Shown here one piece after another: positions 33,847 through 46,257 of a stretch of DNA of 64,000 nucleotides. The stretch covers positions 40,355,456 through 40,419,455 of the forward strand of contig NC_037094.1 in the NCBI RefSeq assembly GCF_002994745.2, written 5' to 3'. Each line of letters starts with the position of its first letter. Position 1 is the stretch's first letter. The notes under the pieces were generated by a model. The model did not search any database and was not told where the DNA came from. It saw nothing but the letters and a program-made list of their open reading frames with translations. The DNA is from Rosa chinensis (lineage: Eukaryota; Streptophyta; Magnoliopsida; Rosales; Rosaceae). A program made the translations under genes and the position numbers.

Positions 33847-36800
33847 TGATAGGAGCATAAAATGCGACGTTTATAATGTTTAAACCCTATATTTTGCTAA
33901 GTTATTTCCTTTATCCTGATCAATTTAACTTAGTTAGTGTTTTGCAGGTGTAAATGGAGTCTCAAAGTCCAAAAGTGGCTAAGGAAGGCACAAGTGGCGC
34001 AGAAATGGAAAGAAATGATGAAATGGAAGTTCTCCCAGTTTGATTAGGAAAAGGAATCCTAGTTGGAGTAGGAATCAGAAGCTGACTTGGATTCAGACTC
34101 TTAAGTCGCGGAAATTAGAAGTTCTACTTGAATAGGGAAACCCAATTCTACTCAGATAAGGAATTCTAGTATGACAAGGAGTCCCTATTAGATAAGGATT
34201 ACTCAAGAAGGTTCCGGAAGAGTGTAGGAGAATCGCAGAAAAGAAGTTTGTATTCAACTAGGAAACCTACTTGTATATGGAGTTCTACTCATACTAGGAG
34301 AGCTATGGAATGACCATGAAGCATCTAGAAGTCTCAAGAAGATCATATGCCGTGCACATGGAAGAGGAAGCAACAAGAGATTCGAATTACAAAGCAATAT
34401 GGAATTTGGACTTCTTGTTGAGTAAGGATTGAATTGCCGTGAGATTCTTGAAGGTTCTAGGGAGTTCTTGACGTTTCTACTTCAGAATAGGCGTGGAAGG
34501 CATGTGAGAGGCATGTGATGTGAAGGAAAACCGAATTGGACTCAACTTGTGCATTAAAAGTCGAAACCAATACAGATTCGGAAATCTGCCTGTGCAGATC
34601 AGTCAACTTCAACAGAGTATCAAAAATCTCTCAGAGCTCAGAAAATTATGATCTTTATATGGTTGGAAAGCTACAGATGTCTAGTTTCCAGAGATTTTTA
34701 CAGCTCGTCAATAGCTATTTTCTAGAGGAAGTTATGGTCGTTTTAGTGGACTGAGGTCAATCCTGCCGGAAATCTGTTTTGTGCCAAAGGAGTCCTAAAT
34801 CAACACTGATAGGAGCATTTTAATGCAACGTTTTACTTGCTTTTCCCTGCATTTCTTGCGTTATTTCCTTATTAAAACCTTGTTTAGGAAAGTTTCCATT
34901 CTTTGATTGGGAAAGTTCCTATTTGTAGAAAGTTTCTATTTTTGCAGTTTCTATTTATCATTTTTAGTAAGTTTCCATTTTCGGTAGTTTCTATTTTTCA
35001 TTTTTAGAAAGTTTTCCATTTTCATTTTAGGAAAGTTTCTATTTTTCTTATTAGTTTCTATTTTCAGGACCTCCGAGCTAAAAAGTGGAAATGAACTCAC
35101 AAATGGAAAGAGGAGCTTGCAAAAGTCAAGGGGAGCAAAGATGAGAAACAATGAGCCACAGAAATGAGCAGAAATGAAGAAAAGAAGTTTTCCTGGTCCA
35201 ACCAGGAAACCCTGCGGAAAGGAGGAAAGCCCACCTATGAAGTTTCCAACGTTACTATGAAAAAGGAATGGAAAAATAAAGTATTGTGACGTTGGAAGGT
35301 GACAAGGCTTGAAGTTGAAGCAACAAGGCCCAAGAACTCTCAAGACTCATTGGATTTTCGGCAAATTGGATCAAAGGCCCATGAAGCCCATACATTTAGG
35401 GTTTATGACGCATGAATAAACCCTAGGGGAGTTTTGCCGTCCAAGATGAAGAGAGAAACAAGGAAGTGGCGCCCAAAAATCAGAAATTAAAAGGAGATTT
35501 TCTAGGGAGATTTTCTAGGGCTATTTTTATGGAAATTCATCAAGAGATAAACCCTAGAATATCTTTTGCCGTCCAAGCCAAGAGGAAAAGAAGGAAGTTG
35601 CCGTGTGAATTAAAAGAAAACCCTAGAGAATTCGGCAAGGAGATATTCAAGGGAGAAATAAAAGGAAAGAGAAAAAGGTGGAGACCAAGAAAAGCTCAAA
35701 AGAAGTCTAGATACATTCCTTAATTCCCTAAAGGAAGTTTGGCCGAATTGAACTACAAAAATCAGAATTATATCAAGGGAATTTCGGCAAGATTATTTAG
35801 GGAATTAATATTGGAATTTTGTGATTGGTTGCACCACCTCATAGGGCTTATGTGGCAAGCTTGCATTGGAGGAAAGTATGTGGAATGACTACATTAATTC
35901 CGTGAGAAATTCAGAAAAGAGGACGGCTTGAAGACCAAGGAGGCCGTGCTCCTATATATTCTCCATTCTTCTCAACGTCAAGAGTTCCCACTTTTACGTT
36001 TACACTTTGAAATAAATCAGAAAAACTCTCTCTAGCTAGCCGTGCTCTTCTCCATCCTCTAGGGCAACCACGAAGTTCAAGCAAGGCCAAGGAAGAAGAA
36101 GACAAGCCGTGCACATCATCCATCACCATCCTTGAAGATTGCTTTCGAAATTCAAGAGACCATTCATCACTTCATTCATCTCATCTTCATCACGGTGTAA
36201 TCCGATTCTCCTTGTACCTTTGCTTTGTATTTTCGTTGGTTTTGCCTGAGTTGACACATATGTATGAACAAATGTTGTTTTCTGAAATTTTATGATTAAT
36301 TGTTAATTTTCAGATTCATATATTGCGATTTATGGTTGCTTTTGTGTGAGTGTTTGATTAAATTTGCATGATAGAAATCTTTTGTATGATAATCTTGAAT
36401 GGTTCGAAACATTTAGGGTTTTTATGTGAATGTTGCTACGAATTTGAGAACATGGATCAACTTTTTGGTTTTGTGTTCTTGAATCGATAAGTAGTAAAGG
36501 TTTTGTACAAAAACCGAATTTAATCAAAGAAGATTGCAATTAGGTGGACTTTTTCATACTAAGTTGCACATTCGAGTTAATAGCCTTTCTAGGTGCTTAA
36601 TGCGTTAAACATGACATGATTGACTAGCTTTCTAGGGTTTGATTGCATGTTTGATAGGATTAGTCTAGGTGCTTTCGCTTAGGTTAATTAGCATTGAAAG
36701 TAAAATATGGGAAATTGTTTGCTTTTGAACGTTTCACATGATCAACTCCTCTTGCATGACTATGATGAACAATGATGAACTTGAATCAATTTTAATCATG

Positions 36801-38827
36801 AGTTTCGACTTTGATCTTTGTTCTCACATCCCATTTGTATTTTTTATGTTTTTTGCATTTTAATTATTCTTTACTTAGATTTTATTTTCGAACTAGAAAA
36901 CCAAAAACCAAAAATCCCCCCTTTTTCGTAAATATGTATATATTTTGTTATATTTTTGTAAATATTATACTTTGTTTTAATTTTAATTGTTTAATTGTTT
37001 GACAATGACAGGTGTACCCTCAATCCCCGGAATAGAACGATCCCTATTTACTTTATACTACTAATGACATTTCAGGGTTAAATTGGTCGCTCAACAAAAG
37101 CGACACCAAACACGAACTAAGAGAAACCAAGTAGAAACGAATTGGGAGTTCCTTGAGATGTTCTACTATATATAGCTTGTGTATTAGACGTTCAGGGTGA
37201 CACATTATTCTCCACAATTTCGTTTCTCACCGGTTTGCTCTTGAGTTTCAGGTTTTCGCGTCTTGCAAGTTCTAGCCGTGCCATCCTCCATCTTTGCCGT
37301 GATCTTCACTTTTTGCCGCCGCCTTGGATCTGCGTTGGACCTTGGGATGTGTCTAAGGGTTGTTCTTACCATCTTCATCATGTTTTCTTCTCGGTTTTGT
37401 AACTTGTTAGATAGAAATTCTGTTTTTGTTTTTCTTTGTGTAAAACCAAAACCATGAGTTAGTTTTCTGATTTTTGGATGCGATTTGGATAGTCTTTTCA
37501 ATGTTTGATGTGTTTATGTATGTTTGATTTTTGTTAATTGCCGATTTCATGGAATGATGATCTGATTTTGTTTTATGGAAAACTTTTGCATGTTCTTGTT
37601 CTTTGGTTCGAAACTTAGAGTGATTGCATGTAATTGGAGCTAGTAATTAGGTTTATGCGTTGTAACCCTAATTCACTTAAGTAGTAAAGGCTTTGGACAA
37701 AGGTCGAAATTAGATTATGCATGTGATGAATTGACTTGAGTTGAGTACTTGGATTTGCATGTTCATTGACCAAACTTTCACTTGTTCTTAATGATTCAAA
37801 TGCATGAGATCATGAGTTGCGTTGATTGTGTGATACCTGCGTTTGAAATATGTTGGATTAAGTGCGTTGCTTAATTGACTAAGTAAAGGGAAGTAAAATT
37901 AGGGACATTGGTTGCGTCGATCTTTGTTTCTTGGTTGATGATGTTCCATGGTAATTAACAAGATTAAGGGATGCATGAATATGTTGTTCTTGATTAGTTC
38001 TTGAAAAATTGTTCTTCAAAGATTCTTCTTTTCCCACCTTTGTAAATAAAAACAATTTTAATCTTTGTTTACTTTCTGAAAATTTCGATTTCAATCTTTA
38101 AAAAACCCCCTATCTTTATGTTTTCTTGTTTGTGTAAATAGATAAAATTAACTTAGATTTTTAGGTAGCATGTTAACTTAGTTAAATAAAATAATAAAAG
38201 AAAAATATTTTTAAAATTCATGAATAGTGTCTCCGTGAATAGTAAATATGTGTTTGTTTTTAGTTTTAGTGTTTTTTAGGAGTTTGTTATGTGTTTGTTA
38301 TGTGCTCCTATTTTTTAGGGATTAGCTCCTAAATTTTAGGGAAAGTAGTTAGAGTTAGTTTTGACTTAGTATTTTGTGTTTGACTTGGTCAATAATTTGT
38401 TTTCTTAATAATTAAGTAATCTTAATCCTTGTTGTATATGGATTTCTAATGTGACATGGACTTGTAAATTGTGTTTAAATAGGAGTAGGATTTCCAAAAC
38501 CTTTTCTAACTCAAATTCTTTCTTTCTTTCGAATTCTATGTCTATATATACTTGTATATTTTGTTGTTTTCTCATTCCTTGCTCTCTAATTCGTGATACA
38601 TGTATGGTTGCTCTCTAATTCTTTGTTGTTTCTTTTGTTGTTCGAAATTTATGCATGCTTGTACTTGTAAAAATTATAATTTTCGTGTGATGTATATTCT
38701 ATGTTTCTTTGATTTGTTTCTCACATGTTAGCACCCTCAATCCCCGGTTTAGAACGATCCCTGCTTATCCTATACTAACGCTCGACATTTTCAGGGTTTA
38801 AATTGGCGATTGCTTTTGCACGCACCA
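33847..38827 (+). repeat. Solo LTR, family C, TSD ATTGT, split by a solo LTR B
   Basis: It begins TGATAGGAGCATAAAATGCG, ends GCACGCACCA and is flanked by ATTGT at 33842-33846 and 38828-38832. Its two parts are 33847-34806 and 37109-38827, about 2.68 kb in total. The U5 part keeps CTCAATCCCCGG and TTTCAGGGTT as in A and B, but the middle is unrelated. This is the only C copy in the window. TATATATAG at about 37171 is a possible TATA box. Confidence 0.93.
34807..37108 (+). repeat. Solo LTR, family B, TSD AACAC
   Basis: It begins TGATAGGAGCATTTTAATGC, ends AAAGCGACACCA and is flanked by AACAC at 34802-34806 and 37109-37113. It is nested in solo LTR C, so it is younger than that insertion. It is 2302 bp with no internal domain. 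Confidence 0.95.
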
Positions 38828-38832
38828 ATTGT

Positions 38833-39200
38833 GTTAACAATTTGTAAGCTGGAAAAGATATTTCCACCCTCGTTCTTTGATATAATGGAGCATTTACCGA
38901 TCCATTTGGCGGAGGAAGCACTTATTGGTGGTGTTGTTCAGTTTCGGTGGATGTACCCTATTGAAAGGTACCTCTTTACTTTGAAAGAATATGTGCGTAA
39001 CCGAGCTCATCTAGAAGCTTCAATTGCTGAAGGCTACTTGATGGCAGAGTGTATGGATTTCTGTTCTCTTTATCTAAATGATGTGGAAACCAAGTCAAAT
39101 CGACCAAAGAGGAACAAAGATGGTGATGGGGAGAGACATGGGATTAAATTCAAGCTTACAGACATTGAATGGGTACAGGCTCATAGATGGATCTTGTTCC
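38833..39200 (+). pseudogene. tnp2: CACTA transposase tnp2, piece 4 (DUF4218 region)
   Basis: The open frame carries KLEKIFPPSFFDIMEHLPIHL, VQFRWMYPIERYLFTLKEYVRN and EGYLMAECMDFCSLYL, the DUF4218 signature of plant CACTA tnp2, and then the link to the C-terminal part (HRWILF). The flanking insertions are solo LTR C on the left and solo LTR A at target GTTCC on the right. Confidence 0.92.
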
Positions 39201-41427
39201 TGATACACTCAAAGTAAGCATATAATTTAACCCTAGAAATATCATTAGTAGTATAAGCAAGTAGGGATCGTTCTATTCCGGGGATTGAGGGTACACCTGT
39301 CAATGTAAGACAATATAAACAATTAAAATAAAATAAAGTATAATATTTACACATATAAACACTATTCACGAATTTAGGGGGGTTTTAGGTTTTTTTTTTT
39401 TTTTCGAAAATTAAAAGAATTAAAACTAAGTATAAACAAAAACACAAATACAAGAATGAAATGTAAGAAACAAAGATTAAAACCAACTTTACAATTGAAT
39501 TCGAATTAACTCTACATTGTTCTTCCAAGTCATGTGAAAGGAGTTGATCATGTGAAACATTCGAAAGCAAACGATTTCCCATATTTTACTTTTCAATGCT
39601 AATTAATCTAAGTGAAAGCACCAAGACTAATCCTATCAAACATGTAATCAAGCCCTAGAAAGCTAGTCAATCATGACATGTTTAACGCATGAAACACATA
39701 GAAAGGCTATCAACTCAAGTGCACAACTTAGTATGAATAAGTTCACCTAATTGCAATCCTCTTCAATTGAATTCGATTTTTTTCCAAAACCTTTACTACT
39801 TTTGATTTAAGTTCATAACACAAAAAGTTGAATCATGTTCTTAAATCTAGCACCAATTACATGCATATATCCTAAGTTGGCCACCAAAGAACATAAACAT
39901 ATAAAAGTTTTCTGTAAAGCAAATTCAATCGAACGATCACACATAAGCAACTTTGGAATCACAACATAGAAATCGAAAATCCTTAATCAATCATAAAATT
40001 TCAGAATTAAAACTTTGTTCAAACATCAATGTCAACTAGAACAATTCTAACGAAATCAAACAAGGTTACAAAGAAAGAGGTTGAATTACACCGTGAGATG
40101 AGATGGGGATGAAGGATAAAACGCTATGGATTCTTGAATCTCGAAAGCAAGCTTCAAGGTGGAGGATGGATGATGATGCTCATGGCTCCTTCTTCTTCTT
40201 CCTTGCTTGAAACGTTGAATGCACTAGAGGATGGAGAGAGCTTTCGCGTAGAGAGAATTTTCTGAATTATGGGGTGTGTAAAACGTCAAGAATGAGGGAG
40301 TATATATAGGGGACGTTGGCCTTGGTCTCCAAGTCTTCATGAATCTTCTATTATTTTCCCAAAGAATTATTTAATAATTCTGCATAGCTTCGACCAATCA
40401 CGTAGCGCCATGTAAGCCCTGGTGTGTCATCCAACCAATCACAAGCCTTCAAATAAGTCCCAAATATATTATTGCCGAATATCCATGAATTAGTTCTGAT
40501 TTTCTTCTTTATTTTCGGCCAAAATTCCTTTAGGAATTGTAGTAACGTATCTGGACTTGTTTTTGAACCTTTTCTTCCTTAAATCTCTCCATGGACTACC
40601 TTTAACGTCATCCCTTGATTTTCTCTTGATTTTCATGACAAAATGCAGATTTTATTCCTTATTTTCGTCCAAAATATATTGAGGGGCTTTAGGAACGAAT
40701 CTGGACTTGTTTTGAGCTTTAGGAACGAATCTGAACGAATCCCTTGAAACTCTCCATATAATATTTCCAACGTTTTTCCTTGATTTCTTCTTGATTTTTC
40801 ACATTATCTTCATGATTTCCCATGGCAAAATCAGATTTAATTCCCAAAAATATCTCCATTACGTCACAAAACCTTAATTCCATGGGCTTTTATGGGCCTT
40901 GATCCATTTTGCCGAAAATCCAACTCAAATCCATAAAGTTCTTGGGCCTCGTTGCTTCAACTTCAAGCCTTTTCATCCTCCAACGTCTAGACACTTCATT
41001 TTTCCATTTCTTTTTTCATGGTTGCGTTGGAAACTTGCTTGGGAAGCCTTCCTCCATTTCGCAAGGTTTCCTGGTTGGAACAGGAAAGCTTATTTCTTCA
41101 TTTCTACTCAATTGTGTGGCCCATTTTCTCTCATATTCGTTCGTCTTGATGTTCGCAAGCTCCTCTTTCCATTCGTGCGTTCATTTCCACTTTTTGGCTC
41201 GGAGGTCCTGAAAATAGAAACTATACTCAAAATAGAAACTTTCCTAAACTGAAAATGGAAACTTGCCAGAAATGAGAAATGAAAACTACAAAAATGGAAA
41301 CTTTCTACAATAAGGAACTTTCCCAATCAAAGAATGGAAACTTTCCAAAACAAGGATTTTTCCAAGGAAATGGCGCAGAAAATGTAGGGAAATGCAGTTA
41401 AAACGTCGCATTAAAATGCTCCTATCA
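39201..41427 (-). repeat. Solo LTR, family A, TSD GTTCC
   Basis: It begins TGATACACTC, ends GCTCCTATCA and is flanked by GTTCC at 39196-39200 and 41428-41432. It is 2227 bp. Its removal joins tnp2 HRWILF to HTDVVTPYLR in frame. Confidence 0.96.
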
Positions 41428-41432
41428 GTTCC

Positions 41433-42338
41433 ATACGGATGTTGTCACACCTTACTTAAGGTATGTGGTCCAACTCACTTGACAACAAAATATCCCTTTG
41501 CTTAGAAACATTGTTTACTTATGCTTACATCTGATTCTAACTTGCTAGTTTCTAACTTAAACAGAAAACATATTGCTGTCCTTAGAAGCCACAACCCTCA
41601 AGCTGATGACCATCAAATTCAACGTATCCATTTTGACAACTTCCATACATGGCTTGGCGATCATGTATGTTAAAAGTTTTCTTAAATACTTATGAGTTCA
41701 GACTTGCATTCGTATTTTTATTTATTAAATAGTATTGTTCGTGAAACAGGTCAAAAACTTGGAAAACATAAGTGCTACAGCTGTGACTTTAGAAATCAGT
41801 GTTTTAGCAAAAGGACCTAGTGATCAAGCAGTGAAGTTTAATTCATATAAAGTGAATGGATACAACTTTCGTGTTAAAAAGCTTGATGATAAAAAGGAAA
41901 CATAGGAAGGCAGATACCATGAGTGTTGCCAGTCGGAATGACAAGCATCCTTCTGTTGATCCTTTGGCTTACTATAGGCAATTGATTGATATTGTCAAAA
42001 TCAATTACTCAGAAGAATTAAAATTTGACTTATTTAAGTGTGATTGGATAGATACTGCATTAGGGACAAAACAAGACTGTTTTGAGTACACTTTGGTCAA
42101 CTTTAAGCATTTGTTGTACAAACATGATCGAGTGTGTAATGAACCTTTCATTTTGGCATCCCAAGCACATCAAGTTTATTATGTTCCTGATCCATTGGAG
42201 AAAGATTGGTTAAGTGTTGTCATATCCCCTGCAATAGAGTTATGTGATGCTGATAGTTACCTTGAAGCTGACCCCTATATGTTGCTGGAAGTTGATGAGA
42301 ATTCAACAGCTTTGGATGATACAGAAATGATCGAATGA
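41433..42338 (+). pseudogene. tnp2: CACTA transposase tnp2, C-terminal exons (DUF4216 region)
   Basis: Likely exons are 41433-41460, 41565-41664 and 41750-42338, with GT..AG introns whose phases fit. The translation gives RSHNPQADDHQIQRIH, VTLEISVLAKGPSDQAVKF and VNGYNFRV. A one-base excess in the A run 41891-41895 brings a stop at 41903. The other frame continues to YYRQLIDIV, LFKCDWIDT, EPFILASQAHQVYYVPDP and a stop at 42336, typical of the DUF4216 end of tnp2. With the earlier stop and shift, the gene is dead. Confidence 0.85.
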
Positions 42339-42551
42339 GATCATTTCTTTTTTATTTGCTTTTGTGTAAATGAATGGAAAACAATTTGCCACTTTTGATG
42401 TAATATAATATCCACTAATTAATATTAACATGGTTTATTTATACATCTTTTGTGCATTATCAGACTGATAGTTGCTAGTTTATGTTCTATAGCTAGTTTA
42501 TATTACTTTTATGTTTATGGTTTGTTTCATGTCTAAGTACAGGTTATTACC

Positions 42552-45517
42552 ATGAAGAGAACAAGACAAGCAGGTCGACCTCGTACCATGGCTCAACTGT
42601 TGGAAGTAACTTCATCACATTCTGGAAGCACAGGTCGCAGCGCAAACGAATCAGCACAGCTGCCTCCTCCAGGACTAGCAGGTATACCCTAAGGTTCTTG
42701 TTAAATTAACGAAAAATTAATGTGCTTCCTCCTCATAACATTATAATTTATTAATGTAATATTTCAGTAGTAGAAGAGCAAGCCAATACGCCAACAAGTA
42801 AAGTCACACGAGGACATAGTAAAGGCATTCCGGAATGGAATACAGGTGTTAAAGTACATGTTCAATTTAATGGAATCAATTTCCAGCCGGTGGGGGAAAG
42901 GGCAGGTCAGCTTAAGTCACAATTGGGTCAAATAGTACGAAATGGCCATAGGGTACCGTTAAATATTCTTGACTGGAAGAAAGTTGGTAATGATGTGAAG
43001 GAAGAAATTTGGGAAGAGGTTAAGGTAGGTGAAAATCAATACTAATACTTGTTACATGTATGAATTTCCTGTATGGTACTAATGTTATGTTAATTGTAGA
43101 AAAACTTGGTGGAAGTCCCTGAAGGTTATAAATCAGTATGCTTGGAAAATTGTAATTTGCTTTGGAAGAACCATAAGAGCAAAACAAAATCATTTCACTA
43201 TGTGCCCAACAAGGACGATCCTGAACTTGGTTCTAAAAATCCTCCGCATATTGTTGCAGAGCAATGGTCTGAGCTTGTTGCATATTGGAGTAGTGAGGAT
43301 GCAAAGGTAAAGTACACAACTAAGTACATATGTATAGTGAGCTTCACAAGTTACTTTAACACCTTGAATTTGAAAACTTGTAGATGATAGCAGAAAAAAA
43401 TTCAATTAATCGGGAGTTGCGTGGCCCATGTCACAAGACTGGTCGAAAACATTTTTCCCAAGTGCGATATGAGGTACTAATTTCAGATATTTGGATCATT
43501 GTTTCTTTAATCTCATACATTGCTTTCTATAATTGATACATGACTATAATTTTATTCAACAGATGGAAAAAGCTGGAGAACCAGTTGATAAGTTTAGTGT
43601 TTGGAAGAAAACACGTGACTTAAATGATCACCTTGTGCAAGAGTTTATTGTAAACTACAGTTTTTGAGGCTATATATATCAGATTCATTTGTGATTATTA
43701 TTAGTTTTATTTTGTCAGTTCAGTTCAGTTACTTATATTCAAATGTAATGCAGAAATCATATGAAGAGAAACTTAGAAAGGAGTCGGAGGAGGATCAGAA
43801 CTTGACAAGTGTTAAAGACCGAATTTTCCACTCTTTGATGGGAGATGATGGTCATGGGTATTGTCGTACTTTTGGAGTTGGTGTACCTCATAGTCTAGTA
43901 TATCCAAAGGAGTCAAATATATCTCAAAGTACAAATGATCTCGTACAAAGAATCACTGAACAAGTGCGTCAAGAGTTTCAAGTGCAGCTTCAGCAACTGC
44001 ATGCTCCAATTGATTTTCTGCAGAATAAGGACACTAGTACAGGGTCTCCTAGACAGGTTGAGTACAAACTTCATATGCAAACATATGGTCTATAAATTGG
44101 ACTTTTGTTAACTGTATGTATTACTACTTACACTAACTTAAGTTTATTATGTGTATATATGTATTATATATTTCCTAGATTGCTGATGCAACTAGTGGGC
44201 CTGGAATTTTGAGGGAGTCTATAGGAGATGAAGTAACTCTGAATGCAAATCATGACCAGCCCTCATTAGAGCAGAATTCTCCAGTAATATCACCTTCACA
44301 AAATGGATCTCAAAGGGTAATTCTCCTATAATTTTAGGCCGCAACAATCTTCTTATATTAATTGTTCATATTGCTCTTACATGTTGTATTTCTAGTTGAT
44401 GCTTGACATTTTCATAACCAAGGAGTTATAATTCGCTTGCTTGCAAATAGTTGTGTTGCTTAAGGCTAGTTATCGAGGTCTATACTTATGATTTTTTTTG
44501 TTCTTTTACATAGAATTTGTTTGTGACTTTGCGCTTTGTGTTGCAAATGTTTGATTATTGATGATGTATTTGTGACTTTGCACTTTGTGATTTGTTCTGG
44601 TTTTAATTGAAGGATATTGATGAACTTGTATTTGCCGTAAGGTTTTAACAATTGCATTTTGTAGTTTTTGACCTAGTTGCCTGGTTACTAAAAACTGTAC
44701 ATTTTGGTTGGGTATTTGAACTTGGTGTCTTCATGAAATTTTCAGTAGCCATCTAGAAGATCATGTCAAAATTGAAATCTCATGAAAAGAAGTTTTCTAG
44801 AGTAAGTTATGATTTTTCGAAGTTGAGGGTCTGCATCAGGAAATTCTTCAATTGATACTATGTTTCTGTTTGTTTCATTTGATTTTAATAATTTCCCTTA
44901 TTCAGACCTGTTCACAAACTGAACATAAACATTCTTAACTTCCCAACAAAAGTATACCAATATTTCAGACTTTATTTTTAGGTAGTTGTCTCATTGTGAA
45001 AGTAGCTAGCCATATCGGTTCGTACGTAAGAACTGATTTATAACCTTAAGGCTAGTTATCGAGGTCTATACGTATGATTTTTTATGTTCTTTTACATGGA
45101 ATTTGGTTATCTGTGTGTTGCAAATGTTTGATTATGTATTTGTTTGTGACTTTGCGCTTTGTGATTTGTTCTAGTTTTAATTGAAGGATATTGATGAACT
45201 TGTATTTGCCGTAAGGTTTTGACAATTGCACTAATGGCTTTCAAACAAAGATAGAGCTCCAGCCATTAATTACACTAACAATTCCAAAATTTTTATTGGA
45301 AATTAGTATGTATTGTTACTATTGATTGAGGTCCATCAATGCCTTAATGTTTTTTGTTTTGTTTGTATAGACACCATCACGAAAGAATATGTGCATTTTG
45401 TTGTCTATCTTGCTTACTGGACATTAAAGTAACATTGGTGTTTCTATGTTTATATTACAGGTTCTCATGGCAAAAAGAGCAAAGCAAATGAAAGCAAGTG
45501 CAAAGCTCACAAAATGA
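42552..45517 (+). CDS. CACTA second gene, Transposase_24-like, eight exons, intact
   Basis: My exon model is 42552-42681, 42768-43024, 43100-43306, 43384-43473, 43563-43649, 43754-44056, 44179-44316, 45461-45517. All introns are GT..AG, the sum is 1269 bp, and it gives 422 residues with no stop. The start ATG lies just after an acceptor-like AG, so a 5' non-coding exon may exist. Residues around 45-260 resemble plant Transposase_24 (TNPA-like) proteins: RGHSKGIPEWNTG, DWKKVGNDVKEEIWEEVK, GPCHKTGRKHFSQVRYE. The C-terminal half has a charged coiled-coil-like part (RITEQVRQEFQVQLQQLH) and ends in a basic tail. In En/Spm the second gene encodes the subterminal-repeat binding protein; that role is inferred here. 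Confidence 0.75.
44462..45230 (+). repeat. Direct repeat inside the last intron of the CACTA second gene
   Basis: A block of 195 bp at 44462-44656 recurs as 184 bp at 45047-45230. Both begin with AAGGCTAGTTATCGAGGTC and end in GACAATTGCA or AACAATTGCA. They are separated by about 390 bp. Differences are scattered substitutions and small indels. The intron (44317-45460) is far longer than the others in this gene. Confidence 0.8.
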
Positions 45518-45761
45518 CAAAGTAAAATGGTGCACTTGTGATTGTTGTTTTATTTCAAGTGTGGTTATAATTTTCAATACTTGAAAATGACAACACATTT
45601 ATTTTCATTTTAGTGTTTGTATTTGAATATGGTACGATGACTCAATAGATATGTTTAACTATATTTTTCATGAATTAATGTTAATTTCTGAAGATATTTA
45701 ATTGCTTAACTATTATTATTATTTATTTGTTTAATTTTGTGGAAATAGGCAAAAAAAAAAT

Positions 45762-45788
45762 TAATAATAATAATAATAATAATAATAA
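45762..45788 (+). repeat. (TAA)n microsatellite
   Basis: About nine units of TAA just inside the CACTA 3' region, after an A run. It is a simple sequence repeat with no further meaning visible. Confidence 0.9.
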
Positions 45789-45794
45789 AACAAA

Positions 45795-46257
45795 ATTAGC
45801 GTTTGTGACGGCCTTTTCAGCATCCCAATTGATATAAAATTCTATAGTTTTATCTATTTATCAAAATATTTTAATAAAAACTTATAAATATATTTGCGAC
45901 GGCAAACTAACCGTAGCATCAATTTTGGCGGCAAGGTTTGGCGGTTATTTTGAAAATATTATACATTGCGACGGCAACATAGCCGTAGCAAATACCTCCA
46001 CCTGGGCTACCCTAATGGATATTTTGCGACGGAAGCCTGCGTAGCAAATAGCCGTCGCAAAACAATAACTGATGCGACGGCAAGAGAATACCGTCGCAAT
46101 TATCTTTTGCGACGGCATTTTACCGTCGCAAATGGATTTTGTGACGCCACCTATTGCAACGCCAATACTTCCGTCGCAAAAGGCTCATTTTTCTATCGCA
46201 AAAGTCCAAATTACCATCGCAAAATAGACGTCGCAAAAGCAATTTTTTTTAGTAGTG
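45795..46257 (+). repeat. CACTA 3' subterminal repeats and terminal inverted repeat
   Basis: Motifs GCGACGGC and CCGTCGCAAA occur a dozen or so times in both orientations, often as facing pairs (for example around 46074-46100 and 46110-46132). The end reads TTTTTAGTAGTG, so the reverse complement begins CACTACTAAAAA as expected for CACTA termini. TGT follows as target duplication. Such repeats are where the second CACTA protein binds in En/Spm (family knowledge). Confidence 0.88.

Larger units (their letters stand above)
9102..46257 (+). mobile_element. CACTA (En/Spm) transposon, right portion, heavily interrupted
   Basis: Five coding pieces in the same orientation reconstruct the order of a CACTA element: tnp2-like transposase (9102-10185, 30493-30976, 33362-33846, 38833-39200, 41433-42338), a second gene (42552-45517), subterminal repeats, and a terminus ending TAGTAGTG (reverse complement CACTA) at 46257. 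The following TGT is the expected 3-bp target duplication: the solo LTR D near 28280 shows the uninterrupted target. The left end is outside the window. All intervening DNA is later LTR retrotransposon insertions. Pieces 1 and 2 overlap by 199 bp, so the region is also rearranged. Confidence 0.88.
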
